Both the position numbers and the translations under genes were made by a program. Under the pieces are notes generated by a model. That model saw nothing but the letters and a program-made list of their open reading frames with translations, did not search any database and was not told where the DNA came from. A stretch of 64,000 bases of DNA from Hymenobacter sp. BT559 (GTDB lineage Bacteria; Bacteroidota; Bacteroidia; Cytophagales; Hymenobacteraceae), in contig NZ_JAGETY010000008.1 of the NCBI RefSeq assembly GCF_017571525.1, positions 62,001-126,000 on the forward strand, read 5' to 3'. Positions 8,031 to 16,864 of this stretch are shown in pieces. Position 1 is the first letter of the stretch; each line of letters starts with the position of its first letter.

Positions 8031-11000
8031 ATGACCCAACGCTACCGCCTATGCTGTGCCTTTGTGGCCTTGCTGCTGGCGGCGGTGTTTGGGTTGGGGC
8101 CAGCTGCGTGGGCGCAGCAGCCAGGGCAGCCTACGGCACCAGCCTTAGCGCCCGCACCTATTGCGGCACCAAAGGCCACCGCCGAGCCCGCCCCGCCCAG
8201 CAGCCGGCGCTGCCGCTACCTGCGCCTGACCCTGGGCCACGACACGACCACCTTTGCCCTGCACGATACGCTGACTGTGGTGCCGGCCTCCGTCACGGCC
8301 ACCGGCCGGCCGGTGCGCTACGACCCGCGCCTCGACCGCTACCTGCTGGTGCAGCCCGTGCGGCGCGACAGCAGCGGCGCAGCCCTACCCGACTCGGTGC
8401 TGCTCTGCTACCGCGTGCTGCCGGTGCAGCTGGGGCTAGCCCGCTACCGCCGCCCGCGCCGCCTCATGGACAGCCTCGACTTCCGCGACCGGCCCATGCT
8501 GCGCTACGAAGATTTTTCGCAGAAAGAGCAGATTCTCAGCACACCAGGCATCAATAAGACCGGTAATCTGAGCCGGGGTATTTCCTTTGGCAATACGCAG
8601 AACGTGTTTGTGAACTCGGCGCTGAACCTGCAGCTTGAAGGGCAGCTGACCGAGAAAATCCGCCTTACGGCCGCCATCTCGGACCAGAACGTGCCCTTCC
8701 AGCCCGAGGGTAATACCCAGACGCTCCAGCAGTTCGACAAAATCTACATCACCCTTACCGGCCCGCAGTGGAACCTGACGGCGGGCGACGTAGTGCTGCG
8801 CAACAAGCCCGACTACTTTTTGCGCTACTACAAAAACATCCAGGGCGCGGCCGTGGAGGCCAACCTGGGCGCACCCGGTCCGCAGCCGCTGCAAGCTGGT
8901 ACCACCAACAACAGTGTCAGCAACGCGCCTCCCTCGTCGTTTACGACCTATACTAACGGCGTGACCAACAACAGCGCCGCGCCGCCCGGCACGGCCACCG
9001 CGCCGCTAGCCCCGCCTACCACGGCCGTGCCGCCCGGCCAGCCGCTGCCCGGCGCGCCGGCGCTGCCTAGCGGTACGGGCTCGGTTACGATTCTGGATAA
9101 GCTCGGCCAGATTCGCTCCTCGACCCTGGTGGCGGGCGGCGTAGCCAAGGGCAAATTTGCCAGCATCGACCTCAAGCCGCTCGACAACGTGCAGGGCCCG
9201 TACCGCCTCACGGGGCCCAATGGCGAGCAGTTTATCATCGTGCTGGCGGGTTCGGAGCGCGTGTACCTCGATGGCCGCCTGCAAACGCGGGGCTTTGATT
9301 ACGACTACGTTATCGACTATAACCTGGCCGAAATTACGTTTTCGCCCCGCCACCTCATTACCAGCAATACGCGCCTGAAGGTCGATTTTGAGTATTCGGA
9401 CCTCAACTATGCCCGCTCGCTTTACACGGTGAGCCACTACCAGCAGGTGGGCAAGCTGAATCTGCGCGGGAATTTTTACCAGGAATCGGACAACCCCGAC
9501 AACGCGGCCAACCTTACGCTCTCTTTCCAGGACCAGCAGCTCTTGCGCGGGGCCGGCAACGTGAGCTTGGTGCAGGCCCCGGGTGCCGACTCGGCCGTAT
9601 TCAACCGCACTTTGGTGCAATACCACCGCGTGGCCCGCACCGACCCTAGCACTGGCCAGCGGGTATATGCCTTTGAGTACGCAACCGATTCGCTTAGAGG
9701 CGTGTACACCGTGCGCTTTACGGACGTGGGCGCGGGGCAGGGCGATTATAGCTTGAGCACCACCAACGTAAATGCCAACGGCCGCGTGTACCAATACGTG
9801 GGCACGAGCCTGGGCCGCTACAAGGCCGTGCGCATCTTGCCCACGCCGCTGCTCAAGCAGATGGCTACCGCCGGCGCTACGTATCAGCTTGACCCCACGG
9901 CCGCCGTGTTTGTAGACCTGGCTAGCTCCCAATTGCAGCGCAACCGCTTTGCGGTGGGCACCGAAGACAAGGGCCAGGCCATGCGGCTAGGGTACACGGT
10001 GCAAGACCGGGCCTTGCCCGCGTGGGCACCCGCCGCTATGCGCCAGTACCGCCTGCGCTCGGCCCTCGACTATGAGTACACCGCGCCCAAGTTTGCGCCC
10101 ATCGACCGCTACCGCGACATCGAGTTTGACCGCAACTGGAGCGCCGCCAGCACCGCCAACGCCACTACCACCGACGCCCGCGAGGACAACATCTTCAACT
10201 TTGCGCTAGGCCTTACCCGCGATGTAAACCACGCCATCAACTACCGCGTGAGCCGCCGCTATCGGCCCGGCGAAGTAAGCGGGGTGCAGCAGTGGCTCGA
10301 CGTGGCCCAGCAGGTGGGCCGGCTAGAAGTGCGCGGCTCACTGTTCTTGCTCAACTCGCAGGCCGGACGATTTCATTCTGATTGGGCCAGAGGGGAGGGC
10401 AGCGTACGCTACGGCGGCGGGCGGCTTATTCCGAGCTACACCTATCGCTTTGATAAAAACCGGGTTATCTCGCCGCGGGGCGATACCATCCGCTCGGCCA
10501 ACTATTTCGACGAGCACACGCTGGCCCTGCAAAGCCCCGACACCGGCCGCACCCGCTACAGCCTGAGCTACGCCCTGCGCCGCGACCGCACGCCCACCGC
10601 CGACCAGAACAACCTCGACCTGCACAACCAGTCGCAGACCGTGCAGGGCAGCCTCATCACGCGCCTGAGTCGCACCCAGGATTTGCGCCTCATCGCTACT
10701 TACCGCGACGTGAACCTGGTGAGCCGCCCCGACAGCGCCCGCCAGCGCAACCTGCTCGGCAAGCTCGACCACAACCTGGGCCTGCTCCAAAACCAGATTC
10801 GCTCCGAGCTGAGCTACAGCGTGCAAACCGGCCGCGAGCTGCGCCGCGATTTTTCTTTCTTGGCCGTGCCCGCCGGCCAGGGCACGCACTACTACGCCGG
10901 CGATTTAAATAAGAACGGGGTGCAGGACAAAGACGAGTTTTTGGAAGCTCAAACGCCGGATGCCCAGTACCGTACCTACATCAAGGTGTACCTACCCACC

Positions 11001-11867
11001 GCCGACTACATTATCGCCTACCAGAATCGCCTCAGCTACCGCCTCACCGTGAACGCCCCGCGTGGCTGGCGCGAGGCCGGCGCCTGGCGCGCTGCGCTAG
11101 CCCGCCTCAGCAGCGTGAGCAGCGTGACCGTGGACCGCCGCACCACTAGCGACGACCTGCTAGCCCGCCTCAGCCCCTTCAGCTTTGCCAAGGGCGATGA
11201 CAAGCTGCTGGCCTTTAACCAGCTACTCCGCAATACGCTGTACTTCAACCGCGCCAATCCTATTTTCGGCGCCGAGCTCACCGTGCAGCAAACCCAGCAG
11301 AAAACCTTGCTCACCCAGGGCTTCGACCTGCGCAACCTCGCTACCCAAAGCCTGCTACTGCGCCGCACCCTGGCGCAGTCGTTCACGGGTCGCCTCACCA
11401 CGGCCCGCGACATTCGCGAGGCCCAAACCACGTACTCTACGGCTCGCAACTTCAAGCTGCTTATCTACACCGCGCAGCCCGAAATCAGCTACCAGCCCAG
11501 CCCAGCGCTGCGCCTCACCGGCTCGCTGCTGCATACCAGCAAGATGAATATCCTGGCTTCCCGCGATGCCGATGCCAGCGGCACCTTCGATGACCTAGGC
11601 TTCGAAACCCGCGTGAGCCAGGTCAGCAAGCGCACGCTCACGGCGGCCACGCACGTCACCAGGGTGGCGTTCGAGGGCGATGTATCGTCGGTAGTAGGCC
11701 TCGAAATCCTGCAAGCCCTGCGCCCCGGCACCAACTACACCTGGAACCTGAACCTAGAGCAGCGACTAGCCAACGGCTTAAATATCAACGTAGCCTACGA
11801 TGGCCGCAAAGCCAGCGGGCTAGGGGTAGTGCACACCGGCAGGATGCAGGTGGCAGTGTTGTTTTAG
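8031..11867 (+). CDS. Large outer-membrane beta-barrel protein with EF-hand-like loop
   Basis: 1278-aa exported protein. The ATG at 8031 gives a clean signal peptide ending AAWAQQ; an earlier in-frame TTG at 7962 lies inside the upstream hairpin and is rejected. After the signal come an N-terminal domain, a glycine/aromatic-rich region beginning about residue 170 (LSRGISFGNTQNVFVNS, AISDQNVPFQPEGNTQ) reminiscent of SprA-like Bacteroidota surface proteins, a Pro/Ala/Thr/Ser-rich linker (about 300-345), and a long series of alternating amphipathic strands ending in VLF, consistent with an outer-membrane barrel. DLNKNGVQDKDEF (about residue 960) matches the calcium loop of EF-hands, and DADASGTFDD resembles a second. 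Function is unknown; gliding, secretion or surface assembly are possible. Confidence 0.7.
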   Translation: MTQRYRLCCAFVALLLAAVFGLGPAAWAQQPGQPTAPALAPAPIAAPKATAEPAPPSSRRCRYLRLTLGHDTTTFALHDTLTVVPASVTATGRPVRYDPRLDRYLLVQPVRRDSSGAALPDSVLLCYRVLPVQLGLARYRRPRRLMDSLDFRDRPMLRYEDFSQKEQILSTPGINKTGNLSRGISFGNTQNVFVNSALNLQLEGQLTEKIRLTAAISDQNVPFQPEGNTQTLQQFDKIYITLTGPQWNLTAGDVVLRNKPDYFLRYYKNIQGAAVEANLGAPGPQPLQAGTTNNSVSNAPPSSFTTYTNGVTNNSAAPPGTATAPLAPPTTAVPPGQPLPGAPALPSGTGSVTILDKLGQIRSSTLVAGGVAKGKFASIDLKPLDNVQGPYRLTGPNGEQFIIVLAGSERVYLDGRLQTRGFDYDYVIDYNLAEITFSPRHLITSNTRLKVDFEYSDLNYARSLYTVSHYQQVGKLNLRGNFYQESDNPDNAANLTLSFQDQQLLRGAGNVSLVQAPGADSAVFNRTLVQYHRVARTDPSTGQRVYAFEYATDSLRGVYTVRFTDVGAGQGDYSLSTTNVNANGRVYQYVGTSLGRYKAVRILPTPLLKQMATAGATYQLDPTAAVFVDLASSQLQRNRFAVGTEDKGQAMRLGYTVQDRALPAWAPAAMRQYRLRSALDYEYTAPKFAPIDRYRDIEFDRNWSAASTANATTTDAREDNIFNFALGLTRDVNHAINYRVSRRYRPGEVSGVQQWLDVAQQVGRLEVRGSLFLLNSQAGRFHSDWARGEGSVRYGGGRLIPSYTYRFDKNRVISPRGDTIRSANYFDEHTLALQSPDTGRTRYSLSYALRRDRTPTADQNNLDLHNQSQTVQGSLITRLSRTQDLRLIATYRDVNLVSRPDSARQRNLLGKLDHNLGLLQNQIRSELSYSVQTGRELRRDFSFLAVPAGQGTHYYAGDLNKNGVQDKDEFLEAQTPDAQYRTYIKVYLPTADYIIAYQNRLSYRLTVNAPRGWREAGAWRAALARLSSVSSVTVDRRTTSDDLLARLSPFSFAKGDDKLLAFNQLLRNTLYFNRANPIFGAELTVQQTQQKTLLTQGFDLRNLATQSLLLRRTLAQSFTGRLTTARDIREAQTTYSTARNFKLLIYTAQPEISYQPSPALRLTGSLLHTSKMNILASRDADASGTFDDLGFETRVSQVSKRTLTAATHVTRVAFEGDVSSVVGLEILQALRPGTNYTWNLNLEQRLANGLNINVAYDGRKASGLGVVHTGRMQVAVLF

Positions 11868-11915
11868 GAAAACAGGGTTGCAAATTGCAGAAACTCAGCT
11901 AGGGTACTAACTTGG

Positions 11916-11945
11916 AAACCCTTTCGCCACTGAGGCAAAGGGTTT
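11916..11945 (+). terminator. Hairpin directly in front of xdhA
   Basis: Arms AAACCCTTT (11916-11924) and AAAGGGTTT (11937-11945), with an inner GCC/GGC pair, are followed by TTG and then the xdhA ATG at 11951. It probably terminates the barrel transcript, but it also occupies the space where an xdhA ribosome site would be. Confidence 0.6.
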
Positions 11946-11950
11946 TGCCC

Positions 11951-13474
11951 ATGATTGCCTTCTTCCTCAACGACCAGCCCATCCACACCACCGAGCCGGC
12001 GGGCAGTGCCCTGCTCGACTTCGTGCGCTACCACGAGCACCTCATGGGCACCAAAATCGGCTGCCGCGAGGGCGACTGCGGCGCCTGCACCGTGCTCGTG
12101 GGCGAGCTAGGGGCAGATGGCCAACGCATTGCCTATCAAAGCATGACGAGCTGCCTCACGCCGCTCGGCAACGTGCACGGCAAGCACGTGGTCACGGTAG
12201 AGGGTATCAACCAGGCTAGCGGGCAGCTCACGCCGGTGCAGCAAGCCATCGTGGACCATAACGGCGCGCAGTGCGGCTTCTGCACGGTAGGCTTCGTGAT
12301 GTCGCTCACCGGCCACAGCCTGGCCGAAAAGCCCGCTACCGCGCAAAGTACCCGCGCCGCCATCGACGGCAACATCTGCCGTTGCACCGGCTACAAGTCG
12401 TTGGAGCGCGCCGCTGCCAGCCTCAGCGCCGGGCTAGCCGAGCGGCCCAGCACCGATACCGTAAAGTGGCTGAGTGAAAAGCAGTTCGTGCCCGCTTATT
12501 TCGAGCAAATGCCCACCCGGCTGGCTAGCCTCCGCGCCGACACGGCCGCTGCCGAAGCACCCGCCAGCCCTGGCCCGAACGGCCACGCTGCCACCGGTAG
12601 CGGCGCCTCGACCTCGCCCAACGGCCACTTCCAAAGCCAGAATGGCCACGACAGCGGTCATTTTCCGCACGCGAGCCACCCGCTGCTGAGCGGGGGCACC
12701 GACCTGCTGGTGCAGCGCCTCGACGAACTGCGCCAGCAGCCCGTGCGCCTGCTCTTCGACCACGGCCCGCGCGGCGTGCGCCACGAGGGCGGCCGTGTAG
12801 TGCTGGGCGCTGCCACCACGGCTAGCCAACTGCTGGAGTCGGAGGTGATGCGTGGCTTGCTGCCCCGCCTGCCCGAATACCTGAAATTGGTATCGAGCAC
12901 GCCCATCCGCAACATGGGTACCGTGGCCGGTAACTTCGTAAATGCCTCGCCCATCGGCGATTTAACCATCTTATTTTTGGCGCTGGGCGCTGAGGTGACG
13001 CTAGCCAACGCAGCTGGGGCTAGCCGCTCGCTGCCGCTGACTAGCCTCTACCTGGGCTACAAAAAGCTGGCAAAAGCCACCGATGAGCAGGTAACCGAAA
13101 TCAGCTTCCCGGCGCCGCAGGCTGGCGATTTTTTCAACTTTGAGAAAGTATCCAAACGCACCCACCTCGACATTGCCAGCGTGAATACCGCTGCCTGGCT
13201 GCGCCTTGAAAACGGTGTCATCACGGCCGCTAGGCTCTCAGCCGGTGGGGTAGGGCCAGTGCCGCTGCTGCTGGCCCGCACCGGCGAGTACCTGCTGGGC
13301 CGCGAGCTGAGCGCCGAAACCGTAGCCGGTGCCAATGAAGTCATGCAGGAAGAAATCAGCCCCATCAGCGACGTGCGCGGCACGGTGGCTTATAAGCGCT
13401 TGCTGCTGCGGCAGCTGCTGTTTGCTCATTTCCTGCGTTTCGCGCCGAAAATGACCCTGGCGGAGTTGGTATAA
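11951..13474 (+). CDS. xdhA: Xanthine dehydrogenase small subunit (2Fe-2S and FAD)
   Basis: 507-aa subunit passing electrons from the molybdenum site through two 2Fe-2S clusters to FAD. The N-terminal ferredoxin-like domain has GCREGDCGACTVLVG (Cys 38, 43, 46). The second cluster domain has QCGFCTVGFVMS and NICRCTGYKS. The FAD-binding domain begins at SGGTDLLVQ and contains IRNMGTVAGNFVNASPIGD. Between the iron-sulfur and FAD domains is an unusual low-complexity linker (about 195-240) with repeated NGH triplets and many His, Ser and Gly. The ATG at 11951 is preferred over a TTG at 11912, which would translate the hairpin. The partner subunit follows after 133 bp that contain a palindromic repeat. 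Confidence 0.93.
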   Translation: MIAFFLNDQPIHTTEPAGSALLDFVRYHEHLMGTKIGCREGDCGACTVLVGELGADGQRIAYQSMTSCLTPLGNVHGKHVVTVEGINQASGQLTPVQQAIVDHNGAQCGFCTVGFVMSLTGHSLAEKPATAQSTRAAIDGNICRCTGYKSLERAAASLSAGLAERPSTDTVKWLSEKQFVPAYFEQMPTRLASLRADTAAAEAPASPGPNGHAATGSGASTSPNGHFQSQNGHDSGHFPHASHPLLSGGTDLLVQRLDELRQQPVRLLFDHGPRGVRHEGGRVVLGAATTASQLLESEVMRGLLPRLPEYLKLVSSTPIRNMGTVAGNFVNASPIGDLTILFLALGAEVTLANAAGASRSLPLTSLYLGYKKLAKATDEQVTEISFPAPQAGDFFNFEKVSKRTHLDIASVNTAAWLRLENGVITAARLSAGGVGPVPLLLARTGEYLLGRELSAETVAGANEVMQEEISPISDVRGTVAYKRLLLRQLLFAHFLRFAPKMTLAELV

Positions 13475-13490
13475 ACTAAATTCCAGATTC

Positions 13491-13582
13491 CGTTTGTCAT
13501 GCTGAGCTTGCGAGGCATCTTGTCAGGTTCGCACGAGCCGTTCAACCGTGATAAGATGATTCCTTCGTCAGCATGACAAACG
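13491..13582. repeat. Palindromic repeat between xdhA and xdhB
   Basis: Perfect 15-bp inverted arms (CGTTTGTCATGCTGA at 13491-13505 and its complement at 13568-13582) frame a 92-bp element, with a further inner pair CATCTT/AAGATG. The arm core GTCATGCTGAG differs from the TTGCGAGC family found elsewhere in the window. It lies in the transcribed spacer of the xdhAB operon and could fold in the mRNA. Confidence 0.7.
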
Positions 13583-13607
13583 TGAAACGAGAAGCATCTA
13601 AAAAGCC

Positions 13608-15896
13608 ATGAACCACCTCGACCCCCAGCGCCATGTGCGCGGCGAATCGCAGTACCTCGATGATGTGCCCGTGCAGCAGGGCACGCTCTACGCGGCCGTG
13701 TACGAGTCGCCGCTAGCCCATGGCATCTTGCGGAGCCTTGACTTGGAAGCCGCCCAAAAGGCGTCGGGCGTGGTGCGCATTCTCACGGCTGCCGACATTC
13801 CGGGCCAAAATCAAATCGGCGGCATCGTGCCCGACGAGCCGCTGCTGGCCGAGGGCCACGTGCACTTTCGCGGGCAGCCGGTGGCGCTGGTGCTGGCCCG
13901 CAGCGAGGCGCAGGCGCACGCCGCGCTCAAGCTTATCACGGCTGATATCGAGCCGCTGCCTATCATCACCGACCCGCGCCGGGCCGCGGCGCAGGGCGAG
14001 CTAATCGTGCCGCCGCGCACCTTCCGCATCGGCGACTCGGCCGGCGCGTTTGCGCAGTGCGAGTACGTGTTTGCCGGCGTGGCCGAGAGTGGCGGGCAAG
14101 AGCATTTGTACATTGAAACGCAGGCAGCGTATGCGTTTCCGACCGAGCTGGGTGGGGTCAAAATCATTTCTTCGACCCAGGGGCCGACGGCCGTGCAGCG
14201 GCACTGCGCCGTGGTGCTGGGCGTGGGCATGCACCAGGTAGAGGTGGACGTGACGCGGCTAGGGGGCGGCTTTGGCGGCAAGGAAGACCAGGCCACGCCC
14301 TGGGGCTGCCTGGCCGCGCTAGGGGCGTTTTTAGTCAAAAATCCGGTGAAGCTCGTGCTTGACCGCATGGCCGACATGCGCATGACCGGCAAGCGCCACC
14401 CGTACTCGTCCGACTTCAAAATTGGGCTGAGCGCTGACCTGAAAATTCTGGCCTATGAGGTAATGTATTACCAGAATGCGGGCGCGGCGGCCGACCTCTC
14501 GCCGGCCGTGCTGGAGCGCACGCTCTTCCACACCACCAACGCCTACCACATCCCTAATGTGACGGCCACGGCCTACTCGTGCCGCACCAACCTGCCGCCC
14601 AATACGGCCTTCCGGGGCTTCGGCGGGCCGCAGGGCATGTTCGTGATTGAGTCGGCTATCACCAAGGCGGCCGAGGAGCTGGGGTTGAAGGCTAGCGACA
14701 TCCAACGCCGCAACCTGCTGCGCGAGGGCGACCTGTTTCCGTACCGCCAGGCGGCCGAGGGCTGCCACGCCGAGCAGGCCTGGGACACGGCCGCCAGCCT
14801 GTTTGACCTGGCTGGCCAGCGGGCCGCCGTGGCGAAATACAATCTGGAAAACCAGCTGTTTAAGAAGGGGCTAGCCCTGATGCCCATCTGTTTTGGCATC
14901 TCGTTCACCAAGACCTTCATGAACCAGACGCGGGCCTTGGTGCACATTTATACCGATGGCTCGGTGGGCATCAGCACCGGCGCGGTGGAGATGGGGCAGG
15001 GCGTGAACACCAAAATCGCGCGGGTGGCGGCCACTACGCTGGGCATTTCGATTAACCGCATCAAAATTGAGAGCACCAACACCACCCGCGTAGCCAATAC
15101 CTCGCCCAGCGCCGCCAGCGCCACCGCCGACCTCAACGGCAAGGCCACCCAGCTAGCCTGCCTAGCCCTGCGCGAGCGCCTGCTACGCCACGCCAGCACC
15201 GAGTTTCAGGTTGATTACGAAGGCATCACAATAGAAGATGAGCAGGTGCTGGCCGCCGGTATCCCGGCCGAAACTACTTGGGAAAAACTGGTGAGCAGCG
15301 CCTTCGTGCGGCGCGTAGCCCTCACCGAAAATGCCCACTACGCCACGCCCGGCGTGCATTTTGATGCCAGCGTGGAGCAGGGCCACCCGTTTGCCTACCA
15401 CGTGTATGGCACGGCCCTCACCACGGCCACCGTCGATTGCCTGCGTGGCACCTACACCATCGACAGCGTGCAAATTGCCCACGACTTCGGCCAGAGCTTC
15501 AGCCCGGCCATCGACCGCGGCCAGATTGAGGGCGCCGCCGTGCAGGGCATCGGCTGGATGACCCTGGAGGAAGTGAGCTACAACGACGAAGGCCGCCTGC
15601 TCAGCAACTCGCTCAACAGCTACAAGATACCCGACCTCTACTCGGCCCCCGCCGTGCTCGACGTGCACTTCCTCGATACGCCCGGCCACCCCAACGCCAT
15701 CCTGCGCTCCAAGGCCGTGGGCGAGCCGCCGCTGATGTATGGCATCGGCGCCTACTTCGCCCTGCGCGATGCGGTGCGAGCCTTCCAGCCCGGTGGGGTG
15801 CTGCCGCTGGTGGCGCCCATGACGCCCGAGCGCGTGCTCGGTGGGTTGTATCCCGAACTGGTAGCGCAGCTAGCCAGCTCGGCGGTAGCTGGCTGA
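13608..15896 (+). CDS. xdhB: Xanthine dehydrogenase large subunit (molybdopterin)
   Basis: 762-aa catalytic subunit of xanthine dehydrogenase, oxidising hypoxanthine and xanthine to urate in the cytoplasm. The family framework is intact: an N-terminal RHVRGESQYLDD segment, the cofactor loop LGGGFGGKED, the substrate-side segment NTAFRGFGGPQG, GAVEMGQGVNTK in the Moco domain, and near the C-terminus KAVGEPPLMYGIG, whose Glu (residue 706) matches the catalytic base of xanthine dehydrogenases. Length fits XdhB-type large subunits. It follows xdhA on the same strand, and the maturation factor gene xdhC lies 8 kb away with uricase. Confidence 0.94.
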   Translation: MNHLDPQRHVRGESQYLDDVPVQQGTLYAAVYESPLAHGILRSLDLEAAQKASGVVRILTAADIPGQNQIGGIVPDEPLLAEGHVHFRGQPVALVLARSEAQAHAALKLITADIEPLPIITDPRRAAAQGELIVPPRTFRIGDSAGAFAQCEYVFAGVAESGGQEHLYIETQAAYAFPTELGGVKIISSTQGPTAVQRHCAVVLGVGMHQVEVDVTRLGGGFGGKEDQATPWGCLAALGAFLVKNPVKLVLDRMADMRMTGKRHPYSSDFKIGLSADLKILAYEVMYYQNAGAAADLSPAVLERTLFHTTNAYHIPNVTATAYSCRTNLPPNTAFRGFGGPQGMFVIESAITKAAEELGLKASDIQRRNLLREGDLFPYRQAAEGCHAEQAWDTAASLFDLAGQRAAVAKYNLENQLFKKGLALMPICFGISFTKTFMNQTRALVHIYTDGSVGISTGAVEMGQGVNTKIARVAATTLGISINRIKIESTNTTRVANTSPSAASATADLNGKATQLACLALRERLLRHASTEFQVDYEGITIEDEQVLAAGIPAETTWEKLVSSAFVRRVALTENAHYATPGVHFDASVEQGHPFAYHVYGTALTTATVDCLRGTYTIDSVQIAHDFGQSFSPAIDRGQIEGAAVQGIGWMTLEEVSYNDEGRLLSNSLNSYKIPDLYSAPAVLDVHFLDTPGHPNAILRSKAVGEPPLMYGIGAYFALRDAVRAFQPGGVLPLVAPMTPERVLGGLYPELVAQLASSAVAG

Positions 15897-16296
15897 GCGG
15901 AGGCTAGTGCGGCGCGGGCTCGCGCTGCGAGCAGCGCGTGAGGCAGCGTAACCACCGGGGCCGCCAGCAGGGCCGGGCAAGGAGTACGGCCCGCTCGCCG
16001 CAGACTAAGCACCGGGTACAATGTGGGCAGCAGGGGCACGGGCAGCCTAGCCGTGACATGGCGCCGGTTCGGAGTTTGGCCAAAGCGCAACCGGGGTGGG
16101 AAAGAGGAGGGCAGGCGCCTTAATGGGTTTCTGTTGAAATCGCTGGTGCGCTAGCAAAATAGGTAAGAATTTGAGTTGATTTTGTGGTAAAGCGGTTCAG
16201 TATAAGGTACTTGATTTGCTGGTTCATATTATTTATGTTTGCCCTGACCGCGTGTCGTTCGTCGGCTTGCGGCACCTTCACCCTCTTTCTACTTTT
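15897..16296. other. 400-bp non-coding spacer after xdhB
   Basis: The first part (to about 16120) is GC-rich, with only shadow reading frames and no convincing gene. From about 16125 the base composition drops and a candidate promoter is present at 16211-16241. No clear terminator for xdhB was found. Confidence 0.6.
16211..16241 (+). promoter_or_regulatory. Candidate promoter of the secreted 155-aa protein
   Basis: TATGTTTG at 16234-16241 is an exact TAnnTTTG minus-7 box. TTGA at 16211-16214 is a partial minus-33 element 19 bp upstream, and the surrounding DNA is distinctly AT-rich. The ATG at 16297 leaves a leader of about 50 nt. Confidence 0.5.
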
Positions 16297-16764
16297 ATGC
16301 ACCCTTCCTCAACTTACCGGTTTGGCCGCTGGGCGGCGTTTCTCTTATTAGCGGTCAGCGTAGTGCTGGGCAGCACTGCTACCTCGCCTAAAACCCCGCC
16401 GCGTGCCATGGCTACTACCGGTCAAACCGTGTGGGTTGTTTTGACGCCGGTGAAGGCGGACAAACGTGCGCAGTACGAGCGGTTCATCAACGAGATTTTC
16501 TGGCCCTGCGCGGCCAAAGTGGGAACGGCCGACCAGCAGGCCTTTCGCCACACGCGGGTGCTTAATCCCACCAAGCCCCAGGCCGACGGCACCTACGTCT
16601 ACCTGTTCATCATGGACCCTGTGCAGAAAGGGTCCGACTACGACGTAGAAAACCTGCTGAAGAAAGCCTACGGCGCCGAAAAAGCCACGGCGTACTATAA
16701 GCTTTACACAGAAAGTATGGCGGGCGAACAGAAAGTTTATGCCAGCACCCAAACGCAGTACTAG
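16297..16764 (+). CDS. Exported ABM-like small protein, unknown function
   Basis: 155 aa from the ATG at 16297; the frame stays open to a TTG at 16216 that overlaps the candidate promoter and is rejected. A hydrophobic N-terminal segment (WAAFLLLAVSVVLGSTATS) is a signal peptide or anchor. The remaining chain (VWVVLTPVKADKRAQYERFI, then YVYLFIMDPV) has the strand-helix-strand look of the dimeric alpha/beta-barrel (ABM-like) fold, in which small proteins bind or oxidise ligands. It is flanked by xdhB and the convergent purine operon but has its own promoter and terminator, so a role in purine degradation is not implied. Confidence 0.7.
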   Translation: MHPSSTYRFGRWAAFLLLAVSVVLGSTATSPKTPPRAMATTGQTVWVVLTPVKADKRAQYERFINEIFWPCAAKVGTADQQAFRHTRVLNPTKPQADGTYVYLFIMDPVQKGSDYDVENLLKKAYGAEKATAYYKLYTESMAGEQKVYASTQTQY

Positions 16765-16801
16765 GCTTGCCGCCTAGCAAACGGGCTTTACACTACATGG
16801 G

Positions 16802-16844
16802 CCACTAAAAAAGGCTTCTCATCACGAGAAGCCTTTTTTAGTGG
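16802..16844. terminator. Bidirectional terminator between convergent operons
   Basis: Perfect 19-bp arms (16802-16820 and 16826-16844) around a 5-nt loop ATCAC, with A6 on the left arm and T6 on the right. It serves the plus-strand 155-aa gene and the minus-strand purine operon that ends at 16865. Confidence 0.92.
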
Positions 16845-16864
16845 TTGGTAATCTGCCTGCGCAA

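Noticed and set aside
9006..9932. 308-aa open frame antisense to the barrel gene
   Set aside because: GC-rich shadow of a real gene on the opposite strand; no start context or family pattern. The same holds for the antisense frames at 6551-7300, 38921-39676 and 40799-41767.
15752..16090. 112-aa minus-strand frame after xdhB
   Set aside because: Overlaps the xdhB 3' end and GC-rich spacer; sequence is low in structure and looks like a shadow.
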